Assembly (NCBI GenBank): GCA_018819165.1
Contig: JAHJQP010000003.1
Location: 1 to 16,332 of the forward strand
Direction of reading: 5' to 3'
From: Pseudomonadota bacterium
GTDB lineage: Bacteria > Desulfobacterota > Syntrophia > Syntrophales > UBA5619
Length of the DNA: 16,332 nt
The translations under genes were made by a program, and so were the position numbers. Positions 1-6,713 of the stretch are shown here, piece after piece (positions within the stretch are counted from its first letter, which is position 1; each line of letters begins with the position of its first letter). The notes beneath the pieces were generated by a model. The model made no database searches and was not told where the DNA came from. It saw only the letters and a program-made list of their open reading frames with translations.

Positions 1-510
1 CGCCTGCACCCTCTTGATCACCTGGCTCAAGGTCAGATCAGTAGAGGTCAGCAGAAGTTGGGTCTCCGTGCGCAGGTAGTCACCGCCGGCGTCCACCACG
101 TACTGCGCGCCGAAGACCTCCTCGGGATTGTTCCGTTTAGGAAGGTGGTTAAAGACAATGCCCTGCCAGGTCAATGCCTGCTCCACGGTATCAAACCAGC
201 AGAGCACATGCACCTCTTCGCTGGTTTGCACCTCCATGCCGGGCAAAACCGTCAATCCGGTACCCGCGGCTGCCTGGATAACCGCGGCACAGTTTTCCGC
301 CGCGTTGTGATCGGTGACGGCGATTAGCTCCAGACCCAGATCCAACGCCCGACGCACAAGGTGGGGCGGGATCATCTCCACCTCGGCGCAGGGGGACAGA
401 ACGGTGTGGATGTGAAGATCGGCCAGGATTTCGGATTGCGGCTTTGGGATTTCGGATTTGTCCGGCAGCAATCCCGCCTTTTCAAGCCGCGATCCGCGAT
501 CCGCAATCAC
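1..510 (-). CDS. PHP-domain metal-dependent phosphoesterase, 3' end beyond window
   Basis: The minus-strand frame starts at a GTG (508-510) that overlaps the stop of the upstream DRTGG gene as GTGA, which implies translational coupling. 170 codons are visible and the C-terminus is cut off. After a ~30-residue N-terminal extension the PHP signature is clear: DLHIHTVLSPC (H33 and H35), then TDHN (D67, H68) and PGMEVQT (E93). These are the expected metal ligands of the first half of the histidinol-phosphatase-like PHP fold. PHP proteins hydrolyse phosphoesters, but the substrate of this hydrogenase-neighbourhood subgroup is unknown to me. The N-terminal extension is encoded by short direct repeats (see the repeat entry), so the native start may be nearer residue 28. 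Family call is firm; function is open. Confidence 0.85.
   Translation of the reverse strand, partial: MIADRGSRLEKAGLLPDKSEIPKPQSEILADLHIHTVLSPCAEVEMIPPHLVRRALDLGLELIAVTDHNAAENCAAVIQAAAGTGLTVLPGMEVQTSEEVHVLCWFDTVEQALTWQGIVFNHLPKRNNPEEVFGAQYVVDAGGDYLRTETQLLLTSTDLTLSQVIKRVQA
426..504. repeat. Short direct repeats in the 5' end of the PHP gene
   Basis: The 12-mer GGATTTCGGATT occurs at 426-437 and again at 447-458. A 7-mer GATCCGC is repeated in tandem at 491-497 and 498-504. On the minus strand these give AATCCGAAATCC-type units. They encode the low-complexity extension in front of the PHP core. The arrangement looks like a small mobile or slippage-derived repeat rather than conserved coding sequence. 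Confidence 0.6.
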
Positions 511-845
511 CTCCTCACCCCCATCTCCCACAACCTCCCCACCACCTCAAAGGTCGTACAGGGGGTTGACAGGATCGGAATGCCTTCCTCGTTTGCCTTG
601 GCCAGGGCCTCAGGCTCAACGACCTTGTTTTCCGTGACGATGATGGCGGCCAGGTCCAAGAGGCTGGCAACGGCCACGATGTTCAGATGGCCCTGGAGGG
701 TGACCCAAAGGCCGTCCTTCTGCGCTCCTGCCATAGCGCAACTGACCAGATCCGCGGCATAGCCGCCCGTGACTTCCGTATCCAGGCCAGCGTGACCGGC
801 CATAACCGTCAGTGACAATATATCAACGATCTGGCGGAGTTTCAT
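507..845 (-). CDS. DRTGG-domain protein (copy 2)
   Basis: A 112-residue soluble protein consisting essentially of one DRTGG domain. It has the TGGYAADLVS segment near residues 27-36, a central GLWVTLQGHLNIVAVASLLD stretch, and a C-terminal IIVTENK...GIPILSTPCTTFEVVGRL part. It is clearly paralogous to the next gene upstream (867-1217), matching along its whole length at roughly half of positions by eye. The start ATG (843-845) is preceded by AAAGGAGAA at good spacing, and the stop overlaps the GTG of the PHP gene. Such domains occur alone beside [FeFe] hydrogenases and inside CBS/HPr-kinase-like proteins. A ligand-binding regulatory role is likely but unproven. Confidence 0.82.
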   Translation of the reverse strand: MKLRQIVDILSLTVMAGHAGLDTEVTGGYAADLVSCAMAGAQKDGLWVTLQGHLNIVAVASLLDLAAIIVTENKVVEPEALAKANEEGIPILSTPCTTFEVVGRLWEMGVRR

Positions 846-866
846 GGAGCCGTTCTCCTTTGCCTT

Positions 867-1217
867 CTACCCTTCATCCACGCCGGGGAGTCCTTGCCGG
901 AAGAGTTCGCCCGCCGTTGTGAAGGTCGTCTTTGCCGTCGTTAGGATCGGCACCTGCTCTGACTGGGCTTTTTCAATCGTTGCAGGATCTATCTGCTTAT
1001 CCTCGGTGATGATAATGCCGGCCAGATCCAGGAGCACGGCAATGTCCACAATATTGGGATGGGTCTGGATGGTTATCCAGAGATCGCCGGCGTGGGCCTT
1101 GGCCATGACGTGGCTGATCATATCGGAGGCATAGCCCCCTTTAACCCGGCTCGTCAATCTGTGCGGGGCGGTCCTTACCGTTAGCGATAATTGGTCGGCG
1201 ATTTCTTGTAAAGTCAT
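867..1217 (-). CDS. DRTGG-domain protein (copy 1)
   Basis: A 116-residue paralogue of the following gene, with KGGYASDMIS, LWITIQTHPNIVDIAVLLDL and IIITEDK...VPILTTAKTTFTTAGELF aligned without gaps. The ATG at 1215-1217 has a GAGGAG ribosome-binding site, and homology to the paralogue begins at the first residues (MTLQEIADQLSLTV against MKLRQIVDILSLTV), so the start is secure. It overlaps the 3' end of the CBS/ATPase gene by 77 nt, which is unusually long. It is separated from copy 2 by 21 nt. Two tandem DRTGG proteins may act as a hetero-oligomeric sensor, but this is inference. The molecular function of free-standing DRTGG proteins is not established to my knowledge. Confidence 0.82.
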   Translation of the reverse strand: MTLQEIADQLSLTVRTAPHRLTSRVKGGYASDMISHVMAKAHAGDLWITIQTHPNIVDIAVLLDLAGIIITEDKQIDPATIEKAQSEQVPILTTAKTTFTTAGELFRQGLPGVDEG

Positions 1218-2163
1218 TCTGGCTCCTCGTCAATTGTTCTCGCAAGGCAATGCTCTTCTCCGGTATCACCGTATATTCCAGGCACGTCTTACGGCCCGGT
1301 ATGGAGGCCAGGTGCATCGTGCTGGCACAGCGGCGGATGTTCGCCAAACCCATACCGGAACCGAATCCCATCTCGCGCACCCAATCGGGGGCGGTTGAAA
1401 AACCGGGTTGCATCGCCAAGTCCACGTCAGGAATCCCCGGTCCCGTATCCGTGGCCCTTACCCGGATAGCGCTCGGCTGGATCAGAACAGCGATCCTCCC
1501 TCCATTACTGTGGATAATGATGTTGGTCTCGGCCTCAAAGGTAGCTATGGCCATTCGTCGAACGGCCTGCGGGTGGGCCCCCAGGCGGACCAGTGCCCGC
1601 TTGATCTGCCGGGCAGCATCTCCGGCATGAACAAAATCCCGCGCCCTGACCCTATAGGAAAGAAAAAGCCGGGTGCGTTCCGAGTCCACGTGCTCCAATA
1701 GGTAGCTCGCTTCGTGCTTAAGGGTCTCCTCTTCGTGGTAGTCGGCTTCCAGGGCGCGCAGCAAACCGTGAATGATATCGCCCTGGGTGATGATATCGAC
1801 CAGCCGCCCCCGGCGGTTCACGACCGGGTAGCGCCCGTAGCCGTACATGTCAAAACGCCGGATGGCCTGAGCCAGGGGCTCATCGGCAAAGCAGGTGCGC
1901 ACCGGATGACCTATCTTCTCCCGTACCGCAACATCCTTCCCCAGTTCCAGGGTGGTGATGATATCCTCGGTACTGATGACGCCTGCCAGCCTTCCCTTTT
2001 CTACCACCGGCATGCCGGAGATGCGCCTGTTGCGCAAGAGCTCTTTGGCCTCGCTCATCATGGTCTCAGGGGTCACGGTGAGCACGTCCGTGGTCATCAC
2101 CTGTTCGATTTTGACCTCGTAGGTCAGTTCTTCTACCCGGGTAAGTTGCCTTCGCTCTTCCAT
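1141..2163 (-). CDS. CBS-pair protein with GHKL/anti-sigma-type ATPase domain
   Basis: 340 residues. Two CBS motifs are visible: VMTTDVLTVTPETMMSEAKELL...GVISTEDII (about residues 20-75) and a second at about 83-137 ending VDIITQGDIIHGLL. After a helical linker comes an HATPase_c domain (about 190-305) with the N-box FEAETNIIIHSNGG, the G1-box DTGPGIPD and the G2-box FGSGMGLANIRR, as in RsbW/SpoIIAB-type serine kinases. No histidine-kinase dimerisation domain is seen. CBS pairs usually bind adenine nucleotides, so the protein may sense energy state and act through the ATPase module. It heads the regulatory set DRTGG-DRTGG-PHP. The last ~35 residues run past the normal HATPase end and overlap the next gene, suggesting a lost stop codon or a frameshift. 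Upstream ribosome-binding site is weak. Confidence 0.8.
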   Translation of the reverse strand: MEERRQLTRVEELTYEVKIEQVMTTDVLTVTPETMMSEAKELLRNRRISGMPVVEKGRLAGVISTEDIITTLELGKDVAVREKIGHPVRTCFADEPLAQAIRRFDMYGYGRYPVVNRRGRLVDIITQGDIIHGLLRALEADYHEEETLKHEASYLLEHVDSERTRLFLSYRVRARDFVHAGDAARQIKRALVRLGAHPQAVRRMAIATFEAETNIIIHSNGGRIAVLIQPSAIRVRATDTGPGIPDVDLAMQPGFSTAPDWVREMGFGSGMGLANIRRCASTMHLASIPGRKTCLEYTVIPEKSIALREQLTRSQNDFTRNRRPIIANGKDRPAQIDEPG

Positions 2164-2192
2164 ACGGTTCTATGCGTGGTCCTGTTATCGCT

Positions 2193-2417
2193 CTATAGAG
2201 CGTTGGGGGTGAGCCGGCTATGGACTTTACCGTCCACTACGGCCACCGGGGCCAGGCCGCAAGAACCCATGCAATAGACGATCCCTGCCGTGCACTTGCA
2301 GCCCGATGACGTTTCGCCGACTTTCGGGCCCGCGGACTTTTCCATGGCCTCAATGTTCTTGGACGTGCCGCGTGCGCTTAAGATAGTTCCATCACAGATC
2401 TTGACCGGATGGCATTT
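2193..2417 (-). pseudogene. Decayed NuoE/HndA-like [2Fe-2S] subunit, C-terminal fragment
   Basis: The minus strand reads VKICDGTILSARG..., then VGETSSGCKCTAGIVYC, then CMGSCGLAPVAVVDGK and HSRLTPNAL before a TAG stop (2193-2195). This is the C-terminal thioredoxin-fold half of a NuoE protein and parallels the intact copy at 2548-3042 (CMGTACYVRGG..., GGTTPDRKFTYETIRC, CLGACGLGPVVVVDAD). Upstream in frame there is a TAA at 2448-2450 and no ATG, GTG or TTG before the conserved part. The ~80-residue N-terminal helical domain is missing. The second cluster cysteine of the first pair is replaced by Leu (CDGTIL against CMGTAC). These points argue for a remnant. A sequencing frameshift cannot be excluded, but no upstream frame supplies the missing domain. 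Confidence 0.75.
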
Positions 2418-2430
2418 GTTTGATAAGGAC

Positions 2431-2458
2431 TTGCCGTTTGCTTGCGCTTATATATAAA
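2431..2458 (+). promoter_or_regulatory. Candidate promoter for the formate dehydrogenase operon
   Basis: TTGCCG (2431-2436) and TATAAA (2453-2458) are separated by 16 nt and would start transcription near 2465, about 80 nt before the nuoE-like gene. It shares its -10 region with the stronger opposing promoter, so the two could be mutually exclusive. The -35 is imperfect. Confidence 0.35.
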
Positions 2459-2477
2459 GAGGGCCTTTTTGTGTCAA
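2449..2477 (-). promoter_or_regulatory. Sigma70-type promoter for the regulatory cassette
   Basis: On the minus strand a perfect TTGACA (complement of 2472-2477) is followed after 17 nt by TATATA (complement of 2449-2454). Transcription would start near 2442 and run through the NuoE remnant into the CBS/ATPase, DRTGG and PHP genes. This is the best promoter match in the window. Confidence 0.6.
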
Positions 2478-2489
2478 GATAATTTCTGC

Positions 2490-2522
2490 TGAACGCGACA
2501 GAAACAAACGCATGAACGTTCA
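2490..2522. promoter_or_regulatory. Possible operator: repeated TGAACG and palindrome
   Basis: TGAACG occurs at 2490-2495 and 2513-2518, 23 nt apart, or about two helical turns. The second copy is part of a perfect 10-nt palindrome TGAACGTTCA (2513-2522). It lies in the leader between the divergent promoters and the nuoE-like start. No regulator can be named from sequence alone. Confidence 0.25.
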
Positions 2523-2547
2523 CAAACACTCATGAAGGAGAATACTG

Positions 2548-3042
2548 ATGAATGCGGAAAACGGCGAGCTTTTGAAAGAATTTACTGCCGATCAGGTCGT
2601 GAAGCTGGAGACCATTATCGCTAAGCACAAGGCTAAACAGGGGGGACTAATCCCCGTACTCGAAGAGGCACAGGTGGCCCTTGAATATTTACCGATTTCC
2701 GTCCAGAAAAAAATAGCCAGGGAATTGAACCTGCCGTTCAGCAGGGTATACGGCGTTGTCACTTTCTATTCGTTTTTCACGATGACTCCCCGGGGCCGGC
2801 ATACGGCCCGCGTCTGCATGGGAACGGCCTGCTACGTGCGGGGCGGCAAGGCGCTGGCGGATGCACTTAAAAAAGAGATCGGCGTGGAGGAAGGCGGAAC
2901 GACGCCGGACCGCAAGTTCACCTACGAAACGATCCGCTGCCTCGGCGCCTGCGGTCTGGGACCGGTCGTGGTCGTCGATGCGGATGTCCACGGAAGAATG
3001 AAACCGTTAAAGATCAAGGACATGCTCAGCCAATACAACTAA
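2548..3042 (+). CDS. NuoE/HndA-type [2Fe-2S] subunit of soluble formate dehydrogenase complex
   Basis: 164 residues, the normal length of the family. The N-terminal helical domain (about 14-80, including PVLEEAQVALEYLPISVQ and RVYGVVTFYSFF) precedes a thioredoxin-fold domain. The four [2Fe-2S] ligands are C90, C95 (CMGTAC), C131 and C135 (CLGAC). The start ATG has GAAGGAG 8 nt upstream. Family members (complex I NuoE, HndA, HydC) take part in electron transfer with the flavin subunit NuoF. Here the partners are the downstream HndB-like and NuoF-like proteins and FdhA, so it should serve NAD(P)-linked formate oxidation or CO2 reduction in the cytoplasm. It is 14 nt from the next gene. The symbol could be written hndA, hydC or hylA, so it is left open. 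Confidence 0.92.
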   Translation: MNAENGELLKEFTADQVVKLETIIAKHKAKQGGLIPVLEEAQVALEYLPISVQKKIARELNLPFSRVYGVVTFYSFFTMTPRGRHTARVCMGTACYVRGGKALADALKKEIGVEEGGTTPDRKFTYETIRCLGACGLGPVVVVDADVHGRMKPLKIKDMLSQYN

Positions 3043-3056
3043 AGAGGTGGACGACT

Positions 3057-3440
3057 ATGGCTAAACTGAAGATCGAAGACTTGAAGAAAATCAAGGAAAG
3101 GGTTCGTGCCGAGACGGCGCTTCGCGAGGGTTACAAACGCGTGAAGGTCACCGTCCACATGGGCACCTGCGGGATCGCCTCCGGGGCGAGGGAAGTCATG
3201 GATGCGCTGCTGGGCGAAATCGAGGAAGCGGAGGTGTCGGACGTGATGATCACAACTTCCGGGTGCATGGGACTCTGCAGCCGGGAACCGCTGGTTACGG
3301 TAGAAATCCTCGGCGGGGAACCGATCAAGTATGAATATGTCAATCCGAACAAGATGAGGCAGATCTTCAAGAGGCATATTCTGGAGGGAGAGATTCAGAC
3401 ACCCTTCGTCTTGGCCAGGGGCGCGGAAATTATCAAATAG
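3057..3440 (+). CDS. HndB-like thioredoxin-fold [2Fe-2S] ferredoxin
   Basis: 127 residues. It has the HndB pattern: a positively charged N-terminal helix (1-28), VTVHMGTCGIASGAREVMDAL with C38, then ITTSGCMGLCSREPLVTVE with C70 and C74, and a C-terminal region with YEYVNPNKMRQIF. As in other HndB proteins the first cysteine pair is reduced to one Cys. A good ribosome-binding site (AAGAGGTGG) precedes the ATG. HndB is a small subunit of NADP-reducing [FeFe] hydrogenases (Desulfovibrio HndABCD). Here no hydrogenase catalytic subunit follows; the cluster continues with NuoF and FdhA. It probably carries electrons inside that complex. The same fold recurs at the N-terminus of the next protein. 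Confidence 0.85.
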   Translation: MAKLKIEDLKKIKERVRAETALREGYKRVKVTVHMGTCGIASGAREVMDALLGEIEEAEVSDVMITTSGCMGLCSREPLVTVEILGGEPIKYEYVNPNKMRQIFKRHILEGEIQTPFVLARGAEIIK

Positions 3441-3523
3441 AATCCAAAATTCATTGCGTTGCGGTTCGTTACCCTGGAACCCGGCCGAGATGAGATCGAC
3501 ATGTGAAGGAGGATGAAATCCAC

Positions 3524-6500
3524 ATGAAAGTTTTTCGCTCGCATATGTTGCTGTGTGGAGGAACAGGTTGTCATTCTTCCGGAAGCATCGAGGTGAAGAA
3601 GGCGCTGATCGCCGAACTTGTGAAAAGGGGTCTTTCCGAGGAAATCAAGGTGGTGGAAACAGGCTGCAACGGCTTCTGCGCCATGGGCCCCATCATAGTC
3701 GTCTATCCGGAAGGGATCATCTACGTGATGATCAAGCCTGCGGATATCCCTGAGCTGGTGGAAGAGCACCTCATCAAGGGTCGCGTCTTGCAGCGGCTGC
3801 TCTACAAGGAACCGGTCACGGAAGGGATCATTCCCACGATGCAGGATATTCCCTTCTTTGCCCTGCAGGATCTGCGGGTACTCCGGAACAGGGGACTCAT
3901 CGACCCGGAGAAGATCGATGAATACATCGCTCGGGACGGCTACGACGGCATGGCGAAGGCCCTGACGGAGATGACGCCGGAGGAGATCGTCAATGAGGTC
4001 CTCGCTTCTGGTCTCCGCGGCCGCGGCGGCGCCGGGTTCCCGACGGGCATAAAATGGAAGTTTGCCGCCGCTTCGCCGGGCGACGTCAAGTACGTCCTGT
4101 GCAATGCCGACGAGGGCGACCCCGGCGCGTTCATGGACCGCAGCGTCCTGGAGGCCGATCCCCATGCCGTACTCGAAGGGATGGTCATCGCCGCCAAGGC
4201 GATCGGCGCCCATCAGGGGTACATCTACTGCCGGGCCGAGTATCCGCTGGCCATCCACCGTCTGAACATCGCTATCGCCCAGGCCGAGGAATACGGCCTC
4301 CTGGGAAAGGACATCCTGGGAACCGGATTCGTGTTTGACCTGGAGATCTACCAGGGTGCAGGCGCCTTCGTCTGCGGCGAGGAAACGGCGCTGATGACCT
4401 CCATCGAGGGACAGCGGGGCATGCCGAGACCGAGACCCCCCTTCCCCGCCGTGGCCGGTCTCTGGCAGAAACCGAGCATCCTCAACAACGTGGAAACGCT
4501 GGCCAACATCGGCCAGATCATCCTCCGCGGCGCAGCCTGGTATGCCGGCGTCGGTACCGAAAAGAGCAAAGGGACGAAGGTCTTTGCCCTCACCGGCGAC
4601 GTGAACAACGTCGGCCTCGTGGAGGTACCGATGGGAACCACCCTGGGCGCCATCGTCTATGACATCGGCGGCGGGATACCCGACGGAAGAAAGTTCAAGG
4701 CCGCCCAGTTGGGCGGTCCCTCCGGCGGCTGCATCCCCGTTGAACACCTCAACGCCCCGGTCGATTACGAAACCATGGTCGAACTCGGCGCCATCATGGG
4801 GTCGGGCGGACTCATCGTCATGAACGACGAGAAGTGCGCCATCGACATGGCCTGCTTCTTCATGGATTTCTGCCAGGACGAATCCTGCGGGAAATGCACC
4901 CCCTGCCGCGAGGGAACGAAGCGTATGCTGGAGATCCTGACGAACATCACCTTGGGCAAGGGTAAGGAAGGCGATATCGAACTCCTCGAGGAGATGGCGA
5001 TAATCATCAAGGACGCCTCCCTCTGCGGCCTCGGCCAGACCGCCCCGAACCCGGTTCTCAGCACCATTCGTTACTTCCGGAAGGAATACGAGGACCACAT
5101 TCTGAGGCACCGTTGCGAGGCGGCCGTCTGCTCGGCCCTGTTCAAGTCGCCCTGCCAGCACACCTGCCCGATCGGGATGGACATCCCCTCCTACATCGCC
5201 CTGATCCGGGAGGGCCGGCTCGAGGATGCCTACAAGATCCTCCTCAGGACAAACCCCTTCCCTTCGGTCTGCGGACGTGTGTGCGACCATAAGTGCCAGT
5301 CCAAGTGCCGCCGAGGGAAGATGGATGAGCCCATCGCCATAAAGTTCCTGAAGCGGTTCATCACCGACAACATCCCGCGACCGAAGATCGAGACGGTCCC
5401 TGTCACGCGCGAAGAGAAGATCGCCGTCGTCGGCGCTGGTCCCACAGGCCTCACGGCCGCGAGAGATCTCGCTCTGCGCGGCTACAAGGTTACGGTCTTC
5501 GAAGAGCTCTCCGAAGCGGGCGGCATGCTCCGCTGGGCGATTCCGGCCTATCGTCTGCCGCGTCCAATCATCGCGAAGGAGATCGCTGACATCCGCGCCC
5601 TTGGCGTGGAGATCCGATGCAACACCCGCGTCGGCAGGGATGTATCCTTTGCAAGGATCGACCAGGATTTCGATTACATCTGCCTGGCGCCCGGCGCTCA
5701 CAAGAGCCAGAAGATGGGCGTTCCCGGCGAGGAGCTCTTAGGGATCTATGGCGGCGTGGAGTTCCTCCGGGATTTCAACACTCATGAAAATGCCTGGATG
5801 AAGGGCGAAAAGACCCTCGGATCCAAAGCGGCGGTCATCGGCGGCGGCAACTCCGCCATCGATGCGGCCCGCTGCGCGGTCCGACTTGGGGCCGATGTGA
5901 CCATCCTCTACCGCCGTGAACGGAAGGACATGCCTGCGGCCGTTGAGGAAATCACTGCGGCCGAAGAGGAGGGTATCCGGATCGAATTTCTCGTCGCCCC
6001 GGTCAGTATCATCGAGAAAAACGGCAGGGTCAGCGGGATCACCTGCCGGCGGATGAAGTTAGGCGAGTTTGATCGCAGCGGTCGCAAGAAACCGGTTCCC
6101 TGCGAAGGTTCCGAATACACGCTCGATGTGGATGCGGTCATCGCCGCCGTCGGTCAGTTTCCCGACCTGTCGTTTGTCCCAAAGGAAAGCGGCGTGTCCG
6201 TGAATAAGTGGAATTGTTTCGATCTCGCTGAGGGCAGCGCGTCCCAGACGACGAATCTGAAGTTTTACGCGGGCGGCGACGCCGTGACGGGGCCGGATAC
6301 GGTGATCGGCGCCATTGCAGCGGGGCATCAGGCGGCAAAAGATATCGACGGCGCGATCCGCGCTCAGAAATGCGAGGCCGCTTACGAAGAACCGGCGGAA
6401 GAGAAGATCGTCATTCCGTTCGTTCTCGACGAGGAAAACCCCGAGGCCCCGCAGGCTAAGATGCCGGAGGTGCACGGCAACGAACGGAAACAAAGCTTCA

Positions 6501-6580
6501 TCGAGGTGGAACTCGGATTCACGCGGGAAGAGGCAGGCAAAGAAGCTGCGCGTTGCCTGCGGTGCGATGTGGAGGTTTAA
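3524..6580 (+). CDS. NuoF flavoprotein fused to GltD/SfrB-like NAD(P)H oxidoreductase
   Basis: 1018 residues from ATG 3524, which follows AAGGAGG at 3506-3512; an in-frame GTG at 3503 is less likely. Domains in order: [2Fe-2S] thioredoxin fold (1-90; CGGTGC, CNGFC); NuoF core (about 140-440) with FMN/NADH motif RGRGGAGFPTG near 165-175 and CGEETALMTSIEG; SLBB; the [4Fe-4S] motif with C455, C458, C461 and C501; then a GltD-type Fe-S region (CQHTC at 544-548, CGRVCDHKCQSKC at 583-595); an FAD fold (VVGAGPTGL near 635-643); a second dinucleotide fold (VIGGGNSAIDAAR near 771-783, then YRRE); and YAGGDAVTGPDT with a terminal CLRC. NuoF oxidises or reduces NAD(H) and the GltD module typically binds NADP(H). 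The usual 2x[4Fe-4S] tail of HydB/HndC is replaced by this module. Function as an electron-bifurcating or transhydrogenase unit is inferred. Confidence 0.9.
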   Translation: MKVFRSHMLLCGGTGCHSSGSIEVKKALIAELVKRGLSEEIKVVETGCNGFCAMGPIIVVYPEGIIYVMIKPADIPELVEEHLIKGRVLQRLLYKEPVTEGIIPTMQDIPFFALQDLRVLRNRGLIDPEKIDEYIARDGYDGMAKALTEMTPEEIVNEVLASGLRGRGGAGFPTGIKWKFAAASPGDVKYVLCNADEGDPGAFMDRSVLEADPHAVLEGMVIAAKAIGAHQGYIYCRAEYPLAIHRLNIAIAQAEEYGLLGKDILGTGFVFDLEIYQGAGAFVCGEETALMTSIEGQRGMPRPRPPFPAVAGLWQKPSILNNVETLANIGQIILRGAAWYAGVGTEKSKGTKVFALTGDVNNVGLVEVPMGTTLGAIVYDIGGGIPDGRKFKAAQLGGPSGGCIPVEHLNAPVDYETMVELGAIMGSGGLIVMNDEKCAIDMACFFMDFCQDESCGKCTPCREGTKRMLEILTNITLGKGKEGDIELLEEMAIIIKDASLCGLGQTAPNPVLSTIRYFRKEYEDHILRHRCEAAVCSALFKSPCQHTCPIGMDIPSYIALIREGRLEDAYKILLRTNPFPSVCGRVCDHKCQSKCRRGKMDEPIAIKFLKRFITDNIPRPKIETVPVTREEKIAVVGAGPTGLTAARDLALRGYKVTVFEELSEAGGMLRWAIPAYRLPRPIIAKEIADIRALGVEIRCNTRVGRDVSFARIDQDFDYICLAPGAHKSQKMGVPGEELLGIYGGVEFLRDFNTHENAWMKGEKTLGSKAAVIGGGNSAIDAARCAVRLGADVTILYRRERKDMPAAVEEITAAEEEGIRIEFLVAPVSIIEKNGRVSGITCRRMKLGEFDRSGRKKPVPCEGSEYTLDVDAVIAAVGQFPDLSFVPKESGVSVNKWNCFDLAEGSASQTTNLKFYAGGDAVTGPDTVIGAIAAGHQAAKDIDGAIRAQKCEAAYEEPAEEKIVIPFVLDEENPEAPQAKMPEVHGNERKQSFIEVELGFTREEAGKEAARCLRCDVEV

Positions 6581-6620
6581 GGACATACCGTCTCTATTAT
6601 GATTGATATTTATACCCTAT

Positions 6621-6649
6621 TTGACTGTAAGTATTTGAATTTACATAAG
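6621..6649 (+). promoter_or_regulatory. Candidate internal promoter for fdhA
   Basis: The 133-nt gap before fdhA is AT-rich, unlike its neighbours. TTGACT (6621-6626) and CATAAG (6644-6649) are spaced by 17 nt, 5/6 and 4/6 matches. This would allow fdhA to be transcribed apart from the NuoE/HndB/NuoF genes. A small hairpin CCTCG-TTT-CGAGG (6686-6698) sits just before the ribosome-binding site AAAGGAG (6701-6707). Confidence 0.35.
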
Positions 6650-6713
6650 TCTTTCTTATTGAAGTCGAATTTCGCGAATTAGCACCCTCGTTTCGAGGCG
6701 AAAGGAGCGCATC

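Noticed and set aside
3395..5701. A 768-codon open frame on the minus strand
   Set aside because: It lies opposite the NuoF-SfrB gene, whose motifs are unmistakable. The antisense product has no recognisable domain and is a typical GC-rich shadow.
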